DNA from: Mercenaria mercenaria
Lineage: Eukaryota; Mollusca; Bivalvia; Venerida; Veneridae
Assembly (NCBI RefSeq): GCF_021730395.1
Contig: NC_069376.1
Span: 10,635,001-10,699,000, forward strand
Length of the DNA stretch: 64,000 nt
Direction: 5' to 3'
Part shown: positions 46,900 through 58,131 of the stretch, piece after piece
Layout of the letters: each line of letters begins with the position of its first letter
Numbering within the stretch: position 1 is the stretch's first letter
Program-made: the position numbers and the translations under genes
Notes under the pieces: generated by a model
Database searches by the model: none
The model's input: the letters and a program-made list of their open reading frames with translations, nothing else
What the model was told of the DNA's origin: nothing

Positions 46900-47203
46900 A
46901 TTTGGGTATGCAGAAATGAAAGACATATAATAAGAGATTGTAATGCTGTATCAGCTATTAACAGAAACCTAGAATCCTTGATTAACTTAGATTTTGATAA
47001 ATATAAAAGTGAAAGAACCAAAGTAGTTATATCTTTTCTTGACACCGTGAAACCCCAAAATACTGTAAGAGCATGTGCTGCATTTGAACAGATTTACATT
47101 TTCAGGTACATGCATCTTATGGCCCCAGTTTCCTTTATGTTTAATATTTTACAGTATCAAGCATCACAAGGTAAATTGTCTGTCAGTATCGGTTCCAATC
47201 TTT
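46900..47203 (+). pseudogene. Coding-like fragment, uncharacterised protein family
   Basis: The frame reads RDCNAVSAINRNLESLINLD, then ERTKVVISFLDTVKPQNTVR, and later APVSFMFNILQYQASQGKLS before a stop at 47203. Composition and hydrophobic pattern look like real protein, unlike the neighbouring array frames, and it faintly recalls a large uncharacterised invertebrate repeat-associated family. There is no ATG in context and no full domain. It lies between two pearl-like arrays, so it may be a captured exon or part of a dead element. Confidence 0.4.
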
Positions 47204-47470
47204 AGCTCGATTTTTAAAAGAAAAAAGTAGAGCTGGCGATGGCGTCACCTATGATTGAGGTTTTTTTTAAAGTCAAATATCTATGTTACTATCAAAGCAT
47301 ATACTAGTATTCCAAAACAATATAATCCATGAGCTTATAGAGACTTGTCACTGCTATCTTTCTTTGTCATTATAAGTAAACCCCTTTCATATTTTAACGT
47401 TATGTTTTGTAATACTGTTATATTATCATGTATAATAAGTAACCTAAAAACTGACTTTATTTTAATATGT

Positions 47471-48624
47471 AACAAGAGTGCCAGAATGTCACAATATACG
47501 CCTGTCACAGCAAATTTGTTTACACTGGCACCTGTATTTGCAAATGGAATTCTAATTTTGTGGTTGTTCACAATGTTTTTTTTTTTAGTAATTTTTGTAA
47601 TTCTTTTGTTTTTCTTAATCCACAAAAAAAACTCATGACCTTACCAGGTAGAGATATCTTAAAATACACCTAAAATTTGAAAGTAATATCTATGTTGTAC
47701 CACAGAAAAGTGGTCTTGCTTTTCCCCTACGGTCAATTATAAAAAGTTACAATGTAAGTTATTTATAGTAACAACTCAGGGAAGTTAATCTTAAAAAAAA
47801 AAAAAAAAAATCCAAAAAGAAAAATTGTAAGTCCACATAAAAATCTTACCAGGTAGAGATAGGTCAAAATACACCTCAGAATTGGATGTAACATGCATGT
47901 TGTACTACAGAAAAGTGATCTCGGTTTTTCCCTACGACTAGTAATGAAAAAGTTACAATATAAGCTATTTATAGTAACAACAAAGGGAAGTAATTCTAAA
48001 GAAGGGACCTGCGCATGACACTCCGTCTCATGATGGTGTACAATTCTGCCAAGTTTCATCAAAATCCCTCTATGCATGAAAAAGAAATGCTCTGGACAAA
48101 GTCATTCTTGTATCTGACCTTTGGCCTCTAAGTGTGACCTTGACCTTAGAGCTAGGGACCTGGTTTCTGCGCATGACACTCCGTCTTATGGTGGTGAACA
48201 TATATGCCAAGTTACATCAAAATCCCTCCATGCATGAAGAATAAATGCTCAGGACAAAGTTTTCATTCTTGTATCATTTGACCTCTAAGTGTGACCTTGA
48301 CCTTAGAGCTAGGGACTTGGTTCTTGCGCCTGACACTCCGTCTCATGATAGTGAACAATTGTGCCAAGCTACATCAAAATACTTCCATGCATGAAGAAGA
48401 TATGCTCCGGACAAAGTCATTCTTGAATTTGACCTTTAACCTCTGTGTGACCTTGACCTTAGACCTAGGGACCTGATTCTTGCGCAAGACACTCCGTCTC
48501 ATGATGGTGAATAATTGTGCCAAGTTTCATCAAAATCCCTCCATGCATGAAGAATATATGCTCCGGACAAAGTCTGTGGACGCCGCCCGCCCGCCCGCCA
48601 GGGGCGTTCCCATAATACGTCCCG
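47471..48624 (+). mobile_element. Pearl-like element, AACAAGAGTGCCAGAATGTC type, copy 1
   Basis: Left end AACAAGAGTGCCAGAATGTC then ACAATATACGCC; right end GGGGCGTTCCCATAATACGT. Inside are two CTTACCAGGTAGAGATA blocks, an A-rich stretch (47792-47810), then four units of about 150-158 bases with GTGACCTTGACCTTAGA and CATGACACTCCGTCT. A GCCCGCCCGCC block precedes the right end. Confidence 0.85.
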
Positions 48625-48850
48625 TTTTTGCATTCTGTATAAAAGTTTTATTATAATAAAGTTTTCAATGTAGGAGACACAACCTTTGCAATATGACACT
48701 AGTTTTGTGATTTTCATATTTATATAGTTTATCAAGTATTTTTCACATCTCCCTTTGAAATGTCTTCTGGTTCTTATGACTTCGACTGGATTGATATTCC
48801 ATTTAGTATGATAAAAAGATGTACCACGCTTTTTCACAAATAAGAAGAAT

Positions 48851-49211
48851 TTCTTGATCGGGAAGTTAGGTTTCCAAATCGGAAAACTCTGCTTTTTTGC
48901 AGTTCATTCAGAAAAACGGCAGATTCAATCTAAAATTAAAAAAATACTAAGACATTTAAAAAAACTCTGAACGGTAGAAATCTAGATATGCCTTTTAAGT
49001 TCAATATGGCATATTCAATTTCGAGATCTCATGTATAGTCTTATGCACCGGTTATATTTAATGAACCTACATAAAATATAGTGGTTTTACTTCCCGAACA
49101 GGAAGCATGTTACTATTATTAGTAACAAGTTTCCTGTTCGGGAAGTAGGGAAAAACCAGTAAATGATTTCCCGATCGGGAAGTTTCCCCTACTGATTTCG
49201 TTGTAGCAACC
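48851..49211. repeat. Inner inverted block, right
   Basis: Mirror of 44041-44410, including CTTCCCGAACAGGAAGC, TTTCCTGTTCGGGAAG and TTTCCCGATCGGGAAG. By eye about 80-85% similar after inversion. Confidence 0.8.
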
Positions 49212-50123
49212 TGCAGCCCGCAAAATATATACATATACACTAAATTGCAGGTTTCGGGCTGCAGGTTGCGGGTGGATACAATAGAAATTTTGTCAGCAAT
49301 AAAATTAATGAACTTAACACACCAACATGCATGCTACTTATTTTTTTTTAACCCGAGCTATACGGTAGTGAATATTGCAATATCAGTGGACATAAACAAT
49401 TTCAAACACTAATATGCAGAATCACAAATATTAAATTATTTATGTAACAAGTTTAAATATCTAAATTTTATCTGACTTGCATAAATTCCTCTTGTTTATT
49501 TTAAATTAAATGCTGCTGAAATATTTCATCTAATAAGATAATTAAACTTGTAAATTGATTTTGGTATTTAGAATGGGACTGAAACGTTCTCATAATAAAT
49601 CTGTCGACAAATTTTGAAAATGATCTAAGGCCAAGTGAAAAATTTGTTAAGTAAAACAACAAAAACAACAAACTTCAGTAAAAAAAACACTGATGAGGAG
49701 TGTTATATTTGTTCACTGATAAAGGTTATGAAAAATATTGTCTATTATTATACCCAACCCATCAGAGAATACATCAAGTAGTAATTAGAACATGCTCCTA
49801 CAGTTGTTCAGTTGGAACTTTGTTGTTTTGGGAACTTGGTTATTACTTTTTACCAGTATTTTATACTGTGGTCTATTTGAATATGTTCCCATGGGTTGAC
49901 CTCCTTTTGATTTGTTTACAACTGTTCTCAAATAAACAAAATTGTATTTCATATCTATGTGATGCTTTAAAATCTTTTCAAAAACAATGAGATTAAATAT
50001 ACTGACAATTAACAATTTGATCAAACCCTCTGTTCCGTGTACCTACAATCAATGTTAAACAAAAGCACTATGTTGAATAGTTATAAAAATATAAATAAAT
50101 AAATATTCTTGATAAAACAAATT
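49212..50123. other. Gene-free stretch
   Basis: AT-rich. The 96-codon frame at 49700-49990 is cysteine- and tyrosine-rich with no domain or splice sites. Confidence 0.45.
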
Positions 50124-50308
50124 TGACTCCACTCCATGACTCCACTCCAATTTTGACTCCACTCCACTCTTAATTTTACTCTACTCCATGACTCCACTCC
50201 AATTTTGACTCCACTCCACTCCAAATTTGACTCCACTCCATGACTCCACTCCAATTTTGACTCCACTCCACGACTCCACTCCATGACTCCACTCCACGAC
50301 TCCACTCT
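50124..50308 (-). repeat. GACTCCACTCC minisatellite (mirror of 42726-42832)
   Basis: Tandem GACTCCACTCCATGACTCC and TCCAATTTTGACTCC variants. The frames open across it reflect the repeat and are not genes. Confidence 0.9.
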
Positions 50309-50336
50309 ATGTTTTGTAGTATGCCAGCCAAATTTT

Positions 50337-51409
50337 GTGTACACATTGCTTAGAATATAGAACTGCCAACCATATATTACAGCAATGCTAAGATAATTGA
50401 TGAATGCGAAAAAAGGGTGAACAGGGGACATCACTTTTGGCTTTGTGAAAGTTTAACAGTCCTTTATATGTGAAGTTGAAAGCTGCTTTTGTATCCATTG
50501 TAACTTCCTTTTAAGGAAAATAAAGTAAAACCCCATTTTATTTAAAGAATAAAAGAAATCGTCAGGTCGCTTAACTACTGAAAAGGTGCACAGGGGACAT
50601 TTTTGTGTGTATAGACATTCATCAAGATTCTGAGGAAGTTGATTTATTAAACAAAAAGTCAAATAATGTTTTCAAAGCTTAAAGGATTAAGATCTTAGAA
50701 AAACATTAGGAATTAGCAAAAGTAATGGGGTTGTGAAATTGTAGAGTTCAACATTTAAATTTAGTATTTTTTCACTATTTTTTGTGAACACATGTGAAGG
50801 GGGTTCAATCACAAGATGTGAAATATTGGTAAGAATAAGATGCTGTTTATAAAAAAGCATTTTGTTTTAAATGTGGGGAGTTTATTTTTTTTGAAAAATC
50901 AAAGCTGTAATAATAAACAATATAACAAGTTGTTGAAAGCTAGCCTTCATGTAAAATGTCACACATTTTTGGGTGCACAGGGGACAAAATTAGCTATATA
51001 ATTCAATATAACTTTAAAACTGCTTGAGCCATTTAGCTGAAATTGCACACATTTATTGACTACATTGATCTGGATATAATTTACCCCAAAACACTTTCTA
51101 AAACTGAACTGAATCAAAGTAAGGTGAGAGAGAAAAAAATCTTCATTATTTTGAAAACCACTCACATACAACTTGATAATGTAAGCTTTACAAATGTCAA
51201 ACGATAGAAAGAAGGTGCATATTGACAGAGGCAGAGGTGGGGATAAACATGTACAATAATTACAAAAAGAATGTAAGCCTTTAACTGGGCATCCAGATGT
51301 CCTTGTCACACAAGTGATTCTTACTTTTTCTACAATATTTTCTAGGAATAGACTTGAAAACATTTTTATGGAGAAAAAACTGTTCACTAAAGAGTTATGG
51401 AATAGATAT
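50337..51409. other. Gene-free stretch
   Basis: AT-rich. GTGCACAGGGGACA-like words recur at about 50415, 50588 and 50972, loosely spaced. The long minus-strand frame at 50959-51510 is low-complexity, lacks a domain, and runs into an array. Confidence 0.45.
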
Positions 51410-51747
51410 GAAACAGACCATGTTAACCTTTGACTTTTAAGTGTGACCTTGACCTCTGAGCTAGAGGTCTGGGTCTTGCGCATGACACATTGTCTTATTA
51501 TGGTAAACATTTATGCCAAACTAATTCAAAATCCCTTCAAGGATGGCAGTTATGAACCGGACATGAAACCGAACATGTTAACATTTGGCTTTTAAGTCTG
51601 ACCTTGACCTACGCAGTAATGATCTGGGTCTTGCACGTGACATGTCATCTCATTATAAGAAATATTAAATTTTACACCAAAGTAATTTTAAAACAAGAAA
51701 CGCGGCAATGCCACGAAACCAGGTTTTCAACACTTTTCATAAGAATA

Positions 51748-52054
51748 AACAAGAGTGCCAGAATGTCACAATATACGCCCGTCACAGCAAATTTCTTTAC
51801 TCTAGCACCTGTATTTGCAGATGTAATTTTAATTTTGTGGTTGTTTAGTAATCATTGTAATTCTTTTGTTTTTCTAAGTCCACAAAAAACTCCTTACCAG
51901 GTAGAGATACCTTAAAATACACCTAAAATTAGAAAGTAACAACTATGTTATACCACAGAAAAGTGGTCTTGGTTTTTCCCTATGGTCAATTATAAAAAAG
52001 TTACAATATAAGTTATTTATAGTAACAACTAAGGGAAGTTAATCTTAAAAAAAA

Positions 52055-52095
<41 letters not shown>

Positions 52096-52522
52096 ACAAA
52101 AATTGTAAGTCCACACAGAAATCCTTACCAGGTAGAGATTGGTCAAAGTACACCTCAAAATTGGATGTAACATGCATGTTGTACTACAGAAAAGTGGTCT
52201 TGATTTTTCCCTATGTCTAGTAATGAAAAAGTTACAATATAAGCTATTTATAGTAACAACAAAGGGAAGTAATTCTAAAGAAGGGAACTGCGCAAGACAC
52301 TTCTCATGATGGTGTATAATTGTGCCAAGTTTCATCAAAATCCCTCTATGCATGAAGAAGATATGCTCCGGACAAAGTTTTCATTCTTGTATCCTTTGAC
52401 CTCTAAGTGTGACCTTGACCTTAGACCTAGGGACCTGGTTCTTGCGCATGACACTCCGTCTCATGATGGTGAACAATTGTGCCAACTTTCATCAAAATCC
52501 CTCCATGCATGTAGAAGATATG
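51748..52522 (+). mobile_element. Innermost element of the nest, copy 2 of the 47471 family, right end missing
   Basis: AACAAGAGTGCCAGAATGTC matches 47471 closely, and the CTTACCAGGTAGAGAT blocks, poly-A stretch and CATGACACTCCGTCT units follow in the same order. It stops inside a unit at GAAGATATGC, where telomere-like repeats begin. Confidence 0.85.
52049..52089 (+). repeat. Poly-A tract
   Basis: About 40 bases of A with one TT interruption, at the position matching the shorter A-run at 47792-47810 in the sister copy. Confidence 0.95.
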
Positions 52523-52554
52523 CTAACCCTAACCCTAACCTAACCCTAACCCTA
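52523..52554 (-). repeat. Interstitial telomere-like tract (TTAGGG)n
   Basis: About five CTAACC(C) units, one a base short, sit exactly where one element breaks off and another array begins. TTAGGG is the telomere repeat of molluscs. Confidence 0.85.
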
Positions 52555-53390
52555 TTTTTAGTAACAATGACCTTGACCTTGATCCCAGAAACCCCAAAAT
52601 CAATCCCAAGCTACAACTTTATATACGTTTTCTATACACCAAGTTTCATCACGATAGCTCATTCTTAAGTTAAGTTATTGACCGGAAACCCTTTTTCTAT
52701 TTTAAGTAACAGTGACCTTGATCTTGATCCCAGAAACCCCAAAATCAATCCCAGCCTTTGTCTTGATATAAGCTACATACATACCAAGTTTTATTTAAAT
52801 ATCTTTACCGAAACAAAAGTTATTGACCGGAAACCCTTTTTCTATTTTAAGTAACAGTGACCTTGACCTTGACCCCAGAAACACCAAAATCAATCCCAGC
52901 CTTTGTCTTGATATAAGCTACATACATACCAAGTTTTATTCAAATATCTTTACCGAAGCAAAAGTTATTGACGGGAAACACCAGTTTGACGCCGCCGCTG
53001 CCGCCCGCCCGCCTGACCGACATCTACCCCAATTTAATAACTCAGGTTTTCGTTGAAAACCTGGTTAATCACTCCATCGATGGCAGAGTTATTGGCTGGA
53101 TAAGAAAACGAACCATTTCAATCTTTAACTTCTACATGTGACCATGACCTTAAGAGCTAGGGGTCTGGGTATTGTGCATGATATGTCACCTCATTATGGG
53201 GAACAATTCAGCTAAGTAATTTCAAAATCCTTTTATGAATGGCAGAGTGAACCGGACACAAAACAGAATTTGTTAACCTTTGACTTCTAAGTTTGTGACC
53301 TTGACCTTGGAGGTAGGGGTCTGTGTCTAAGGCATGACACATTGTCTGATAATGTAGATTTTTACACTGTACTTTTCAAATATTACTAAA

Positions 53391-55662
53391 TAATAATTGA
53401 ACATGCATATCAAAAACTTTTTTAAAACGCATCTTACATTTTCACCGGCACATTAAAGAGAACCTAAGATCTCACAGTGATAATGATTGACTGTCATCTG
53501 ATAAGCAATTCCTATTTTTGACTATGTTTACTAAATAAGTTACAGACTTGAAGAAGAAAATTGTAATTCAATTTAAATGTTTCAACACTTGCAAGTTCTT
53601 CGCCCTTACCCTGCTAAATTTTTATATCAACTTGTCCATCTGTCGATTTGGAAAGTACCATTAACTGTCAAAAGGGGTGCTTACCAAAAATGCTGACTGA
53701 ATGGGGAACATGTAGATCTTGATCAAACTGCATGGATGTGCAGTCTGATTATGATCTGCACTGGTTGCAAATCAGGGTTTGTAGAGAATATAAAATATAC
53801 CGACTTCTTATACTAGCACACACTAACATTTTTTTCAGATATTCATAGTCATAAAAAATCTTTAATACAAACCTCAATTCTTCTTTTAATATCTGGACAA
53901 CACCAACACTTTTTCAGGATTTCATCAATTCACTTAATTTACATCTGGAAAGAACATCCATCTAAAGTCTGCTGAAAAATGAGAACATATTTCAGTAATA
54001 TATTTGCAGAATAGTTCTTTTATAGGCATATATAATAAAACAAATACTATATACTTGCAAAATGACATGTTTATAAATTTAGACGAAACTTTAAAATTGT
54101 GACAAGGAGCTGCCGTTCAATATAAAACGCATAATGCCCCCAGTGGTATCCTTGTCGATAGATTTTGCACCTAAGTCCAAAACGAGGTAAAGGTCAAGGT
54201 CAAACTGAGGTCAGGTGATGTCTAAAGATGAGGAATGGTCACAGTTTACATCTGTATTAGTATCAATTCATTCTTGTAAGGGGTATTGATGTTAGACAAA
54301 ACGGTCCCATTTGGTTAACCGAGATGGCCCATATAAGACGACATTGATAAAAAATAAAATTTGGCCAGATGATGGTGGAAATGGGCTACTTTGATTAGAA
54401 TTTGATAGAAAATTAATTGCAATTTTGTTGAAAATGAGGATAAAACCCAAAAATATCACCTTTTCACTGTTTTGGGTGTATATTTTTCAAAAACTGCTTT
54501 TTATAGGCTATACTGATTGCTATTTTCTGGGCATCAGAGGTAAAAGTGAACATATTTAACAGTTTAATAAATGTATAATTTGCATGCAAGTCAGAGTAGA
54601 AAATGTCAAAGCTGCATTTAGGGTAATAGCTTCAAACTTATGTCGCGGCAGCTATTTTTGACACAATATATCTGATGCTTTGTCCTATGGTACTGAAAAT
54701 GTTGTAAAAACTTGGAAACTGTTTATATCAACATGGTCAAGCTAAAACCTTGTATCTTTTCATGCATTTGAGTTTCTTGTACATTTCAAATGAAACTGGC
54801 ACAGTGTGAGAGAAAAGTTCTTCTTATAGGCATACAGACACTAAATAGAAAAATGGCACTAAAAATGGTAGTCGCATAATGGCCTCAGTTTTTTTTGCTC
54901 TGTAGAGGTATTATCCTTATTTTCTTTGCAATTGTTTTGCAAAAATCACATGATAGATCTATGCTTGACATGTAAGTAGCATTTTCATAATGAAATGATA
55001 ACATGACAAAATTTTTCATGGAAACTTAGATCATACACCACCAGTATAATTTGGAGTCTCATTTTTTGCTGATTTTGCAGTTTGTGTGTTTGACTGAAAT
55101 TATTTTTCTTGCATCAAACATGACCCCCACTTTTCTTTTGATTTTGAGTTAGCACTGACAACACTCTTCTGCGGTCATTGGAAATAGGTCAATTTTATAT
55201 AGAATAAAGAACAACAACTATTTAATGTGTTATAACCTATAAAGCAACCTAAATCCAAAATGAGATCAAAGGTAAGTAAATGTTCAAGGAACGTTTAATG
55301 TTAACAAAATATGAAAACAAAAAAATGTGGGGTAGGGAGGGGGACGAGGTGTGACCAGGGTGGTGGAGTGATCAGGTACACAACTTCACATGTTGATAAT
55401 AAATGTTTATGGGAAAAAAGTGAAAGAAGTGTAATGAAATTCTACCAATTGGTTAGTTTGTTATGTAAAATATGCGATTTTTAAGCAGTTAAAGGGCAAT
55501 AACTCTGAAGTTGCTAAAATATGTTATGAAGCAGAAATATTCAAATTCATAGTATCCAATAAAGTTAACGCTAAAATCTACTGAGGGCCCTAACTCTGGT
55601 ATTATTTGGGCAGTCTGACTGAAAACTGACGGATTCTATTTCCCTGTAGTGGTGAACATGTA
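53391..55662. other. Gene-free stretch with repeat fragments
   Basis: A unit related to the 76-base family lies at about 53700-53780. A pearl-like left end GACAAGGAGCTGCCGTTC starts at 54101, with AAAGGTCAAGGTCAAACTGA at about 54190. The rest, including 54300-55300, is AT-rich with no exon I can support. Confidence 0.45.
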
Positions 55663-56198
55663 TGTTATGAAGTTTTATTTAAATAGCCCAAACTACTTCC
55701 TAGATATGTTTCCGGACGGACGGATTAGTGTGAACTTTGTCAAATTATATAGTTTCTTCATGAACTCTTTCAGTAAATATTTTCAAAAATAGTTCTGACA
55801 ATGTCTTTTTGGTGTTTTTTGACCAAAATGTGCTTATTTTTTATTTTTGCTTTTCTGAGGTTTCATGTTGTCTATGAATATCGATGTACTGTTTTGGTAG
55901 GCAGACGATTATTACCTTGCATAAACCTTTCAATTAATATTTCATAGGGTTTCTGGCCTTACATTACCATTTTCCCAATCCCTGTACCTAAATAAAACTG
56001 AAGTATGACCATAACTTTACGAATAAACGCAATTTTCTAAAACTAACATTAATTCCTTACATAACTTAATGTTTTGTAGTGTGTGTCATGTACAAACACT
56101 GGTTTCTTCTGGTTGTTAACTGTTTAGTGTTAAGTATTAAGTGCTGCAACATTTCATGTGTGATGAAATGGTTGTAAAATAAATTATATGATACAGTT
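55663..56198 (+). repeat. Dispersed 0.54-kb repeat, copy 2
   Basis: Same as 22959-23496, with roughly a dozen differences by eye. Young relative to most repeats in the window. Confidence 0.9.
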
Positions 56199-57211
56199 TT
56201 TATTTGAAAGTTACACTGAACCCAACTACATGTATATTCTAAAAATCACCAGTTAGCATGATCCATTTTCTTACATAACGCTTACATTTCAATACGAGTG
56301 CAAAAAAAGCCGAAAACATCAAAATACTCAGAATTACATGCTCTCAAGATGAAAGTTATGAAGTTTGCATGGAAAATGATTCTCTGTGGTATAATTTATT
56401 CATTATTTTAGCACATGTTAAAGAGTTTGTCGTAAACATTGCCGTTAATCCTCTCGTTATAATATAGCTTCCAACGGGGACGTTAAGGTATATTACCTCT
56501 TTTATTGTAAAGTGATACATAAAGGGAAGCTATCACTACCATTTAAATAACTCTGAACCAAACAGACTTATTCCCCTTACATTGGATTTGTAGCCGGTAT
56601 TGTCTTATAATGCATTGTTTTAAGTTTTAAATAGATCACTGTTTTCTATTGCTTTTTCTCTTATTACAAATAAGCCTATTTAATTTATTTTCATGCAGGT
56701 ACTGTTTTCTATTGTCTTGTTCTATTATTACAAATAGGTCTATTTAATCAAAATAATGTAGCATACAAAAATAATGTGAAGCGTGTATAGGAAAATCAAT
56801 CATGGTTTACTTAAATCAAAACATTCAAAATTGGTTTGCGTGGCCAGAATGATTCGCCCTGCGTCCTCGTCAAATGTTAACACGTAAATATATTCTCTTT
56901 TTTGTGCAACAGCATTAATAATATTGAGACACAATTTTCCATTCCAATACTTGTAAAATAGTAACTTCATGACATTTATATTATGAGTGTTGAATACATA
57001 ATCAAATTATATAAAGACAGTAACTGTAAAGTTAAATTTTAATATTCGACGGATAATTCTACATTTAAAGCAAATAGCTGAAAATGAAATATTTATTTTG
57101 TATATTATATTATATACCTATATCAGAACTAGATATGTTAAGAAGTAGATGTACCCGGCATTGAATAAAGGCCGATATTTCTGTAAATTTATAAATATTA
57201 AAGGAACCTGT
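56199..57211. other. Gene-free stretch
   Basis: AT-rich. A short tandem-like doublet TACTGTTTTCTATTG / TTACAAATA(A/G)G occurs at about 56640-56740. Confidence 0.4.
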
Positions 57212-57433
57212 TCATTGGCGGTAGTGGAAGTGCAAGCTACCGTCCATGCCCTCTAACCCCGGGTTTAGCAGAACACAACATTTACACATGTTATAAGTAC
57301 CAGAATGTAATTTAGAGACATCCTCAAATGTGTTTATGTGGTGGTGCACGTGGAACCTCCAACGATACACAGAATGCAATTCCACGAAAAGCGGCGTACG
57401 GTCCCCAGATAAAATAATGACTGCTCTAATCAA
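57212..57433 (-). CDS. Possible uncharacterised exon or small ORF
   Basis: A 73-codon frame in a patch more GC-rich than its surroundings, reading LSGDRTPLFVELHSVYRW and NMCKCCVLLNPGLEGMDG. The start codon at 57433 is not ATG. A TTGATTAG acceptor-like site lies just upstream on the minus strand. I recognise no family. It is on the same strand and downstream of the helical exon at 58132-58861, but a link is speculation. Confidence 0.25.
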   Translation of the reverse strand: MIRAVIILSGDRTPLFVELHSVYRWRFHVHHHINTFEDVSKLHSGTYNMCKCCVLLNPGLEGMDGSLHFHYRQ

Positions 57434-58131
57434 GAAAACAATGGGCAGAACTAAACAAACTGGAATTTAGATAGGGTATCCATGGTTATTGAGCCTGCAT
57501 ATTACAGAAACTGCCAGAAGACAAAATTAAAAAGCAGGCGCCATATCAAAGAGGTGATGAAACAATACCCAAAGCTTTTAAAGCCGGGGTATTGGAACCA
57601 CCCAGGCCGAAATGATCGAGCTAAAAAATAAACAGTACACTAACCATGCTTACACAACATAAATGTCGTGCTTAACGATCTGAAGAGATCGGGATACAAC
57701 AGCTCTGTTCGAAGGTACGGGGAGACATTTTACGGCCGCCACATGACACAAACAACGCTGCTGTGATAGTCATAAGAACTAAAAGTGTATACACTTTATC
57801 AATATATATATAAACTTCTATTGTCTTGAACCAGTAATTGATTTGGCTAAGTAAGATTGAACCGGCTTACTGAAATATCAGATTATCTATATAATGGTAT
57901 ATCACATGAAATATGACAACCATTGAAATATTCAGGGTAAATCATGTAATAATAACCAAAGAAAATAATGCTTCAAATGAAATCATTTTAGGTGACACAC
58001 AAGCTAACCTTTTATTGTGCTGCATTGAATATAAGCATTCAAGTGAGTCAGAAGCAAAATGATTAGCTGATATTTACAAGTTCTCATGCTTCATGTTTAA
58101 GTACTGGAGGTTATAAAGAAAATACACTTAC

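Larger units (their letters stand above)
42703..50336. repeat. Large inverted structure (7.6 kb) with mirrored landmarks
   Basis: Two landmark pairs are mirrored in order. The outer pair is AAATTTTGTGGCATACTACA plus a GGAGTGGAGTC minisatellite at 42703-42832, against its complement at 50124-50336. The inner pair is 44041-44410 against 48851-49211, about 365 bases, inverted. The sequence between landmarks differs on the two sides, and pearl-like elements fill the centre. This may be an old long-TIR element or inverted duplication enlarged by insertions; chance opposite insertions are less likely because the order is symmetric. Confidence 0.6.
51693..53066 (+). mobile_element. Middle element of the nest, ACCAGGTTTTC type
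   Basis: Left AACAAGAAACGCGGCAATGC with hairpin around GGCAATGCC, then AACCAGGTTTTCAAC. The right end hairpin AGGTTTTCGTTGAAAACCT leads to GGTT. Three units of about 144 bases (52555-52985) carry AGTAACAGTGACCTTGA, CCAGAAACCCC and GTTATTGACCGGAAACCC. A GCCGCCGCTGCCGCCCGCCC block precedes the right end. Confidence 0.8.
51410..53390 (+). mobile_element. Outermost array of a three-level nest
   Basis: Units with TTTAAGTGTGACCTTGACC, GGTCTGGGT and ATGGCAGAGTTATTGGCTGG-like text occur at 51410-51690 and resume at 53067-53390. A complete pearl-like element (51693-53066) sits between them. Confidence 0.7.

Noticed and set aside
50959-51510. 183-codon minus-strand frame
   Set aside because: AT-rich, Ser/Phe-rich, no domain, no splice context, and it runs into a repeat array.
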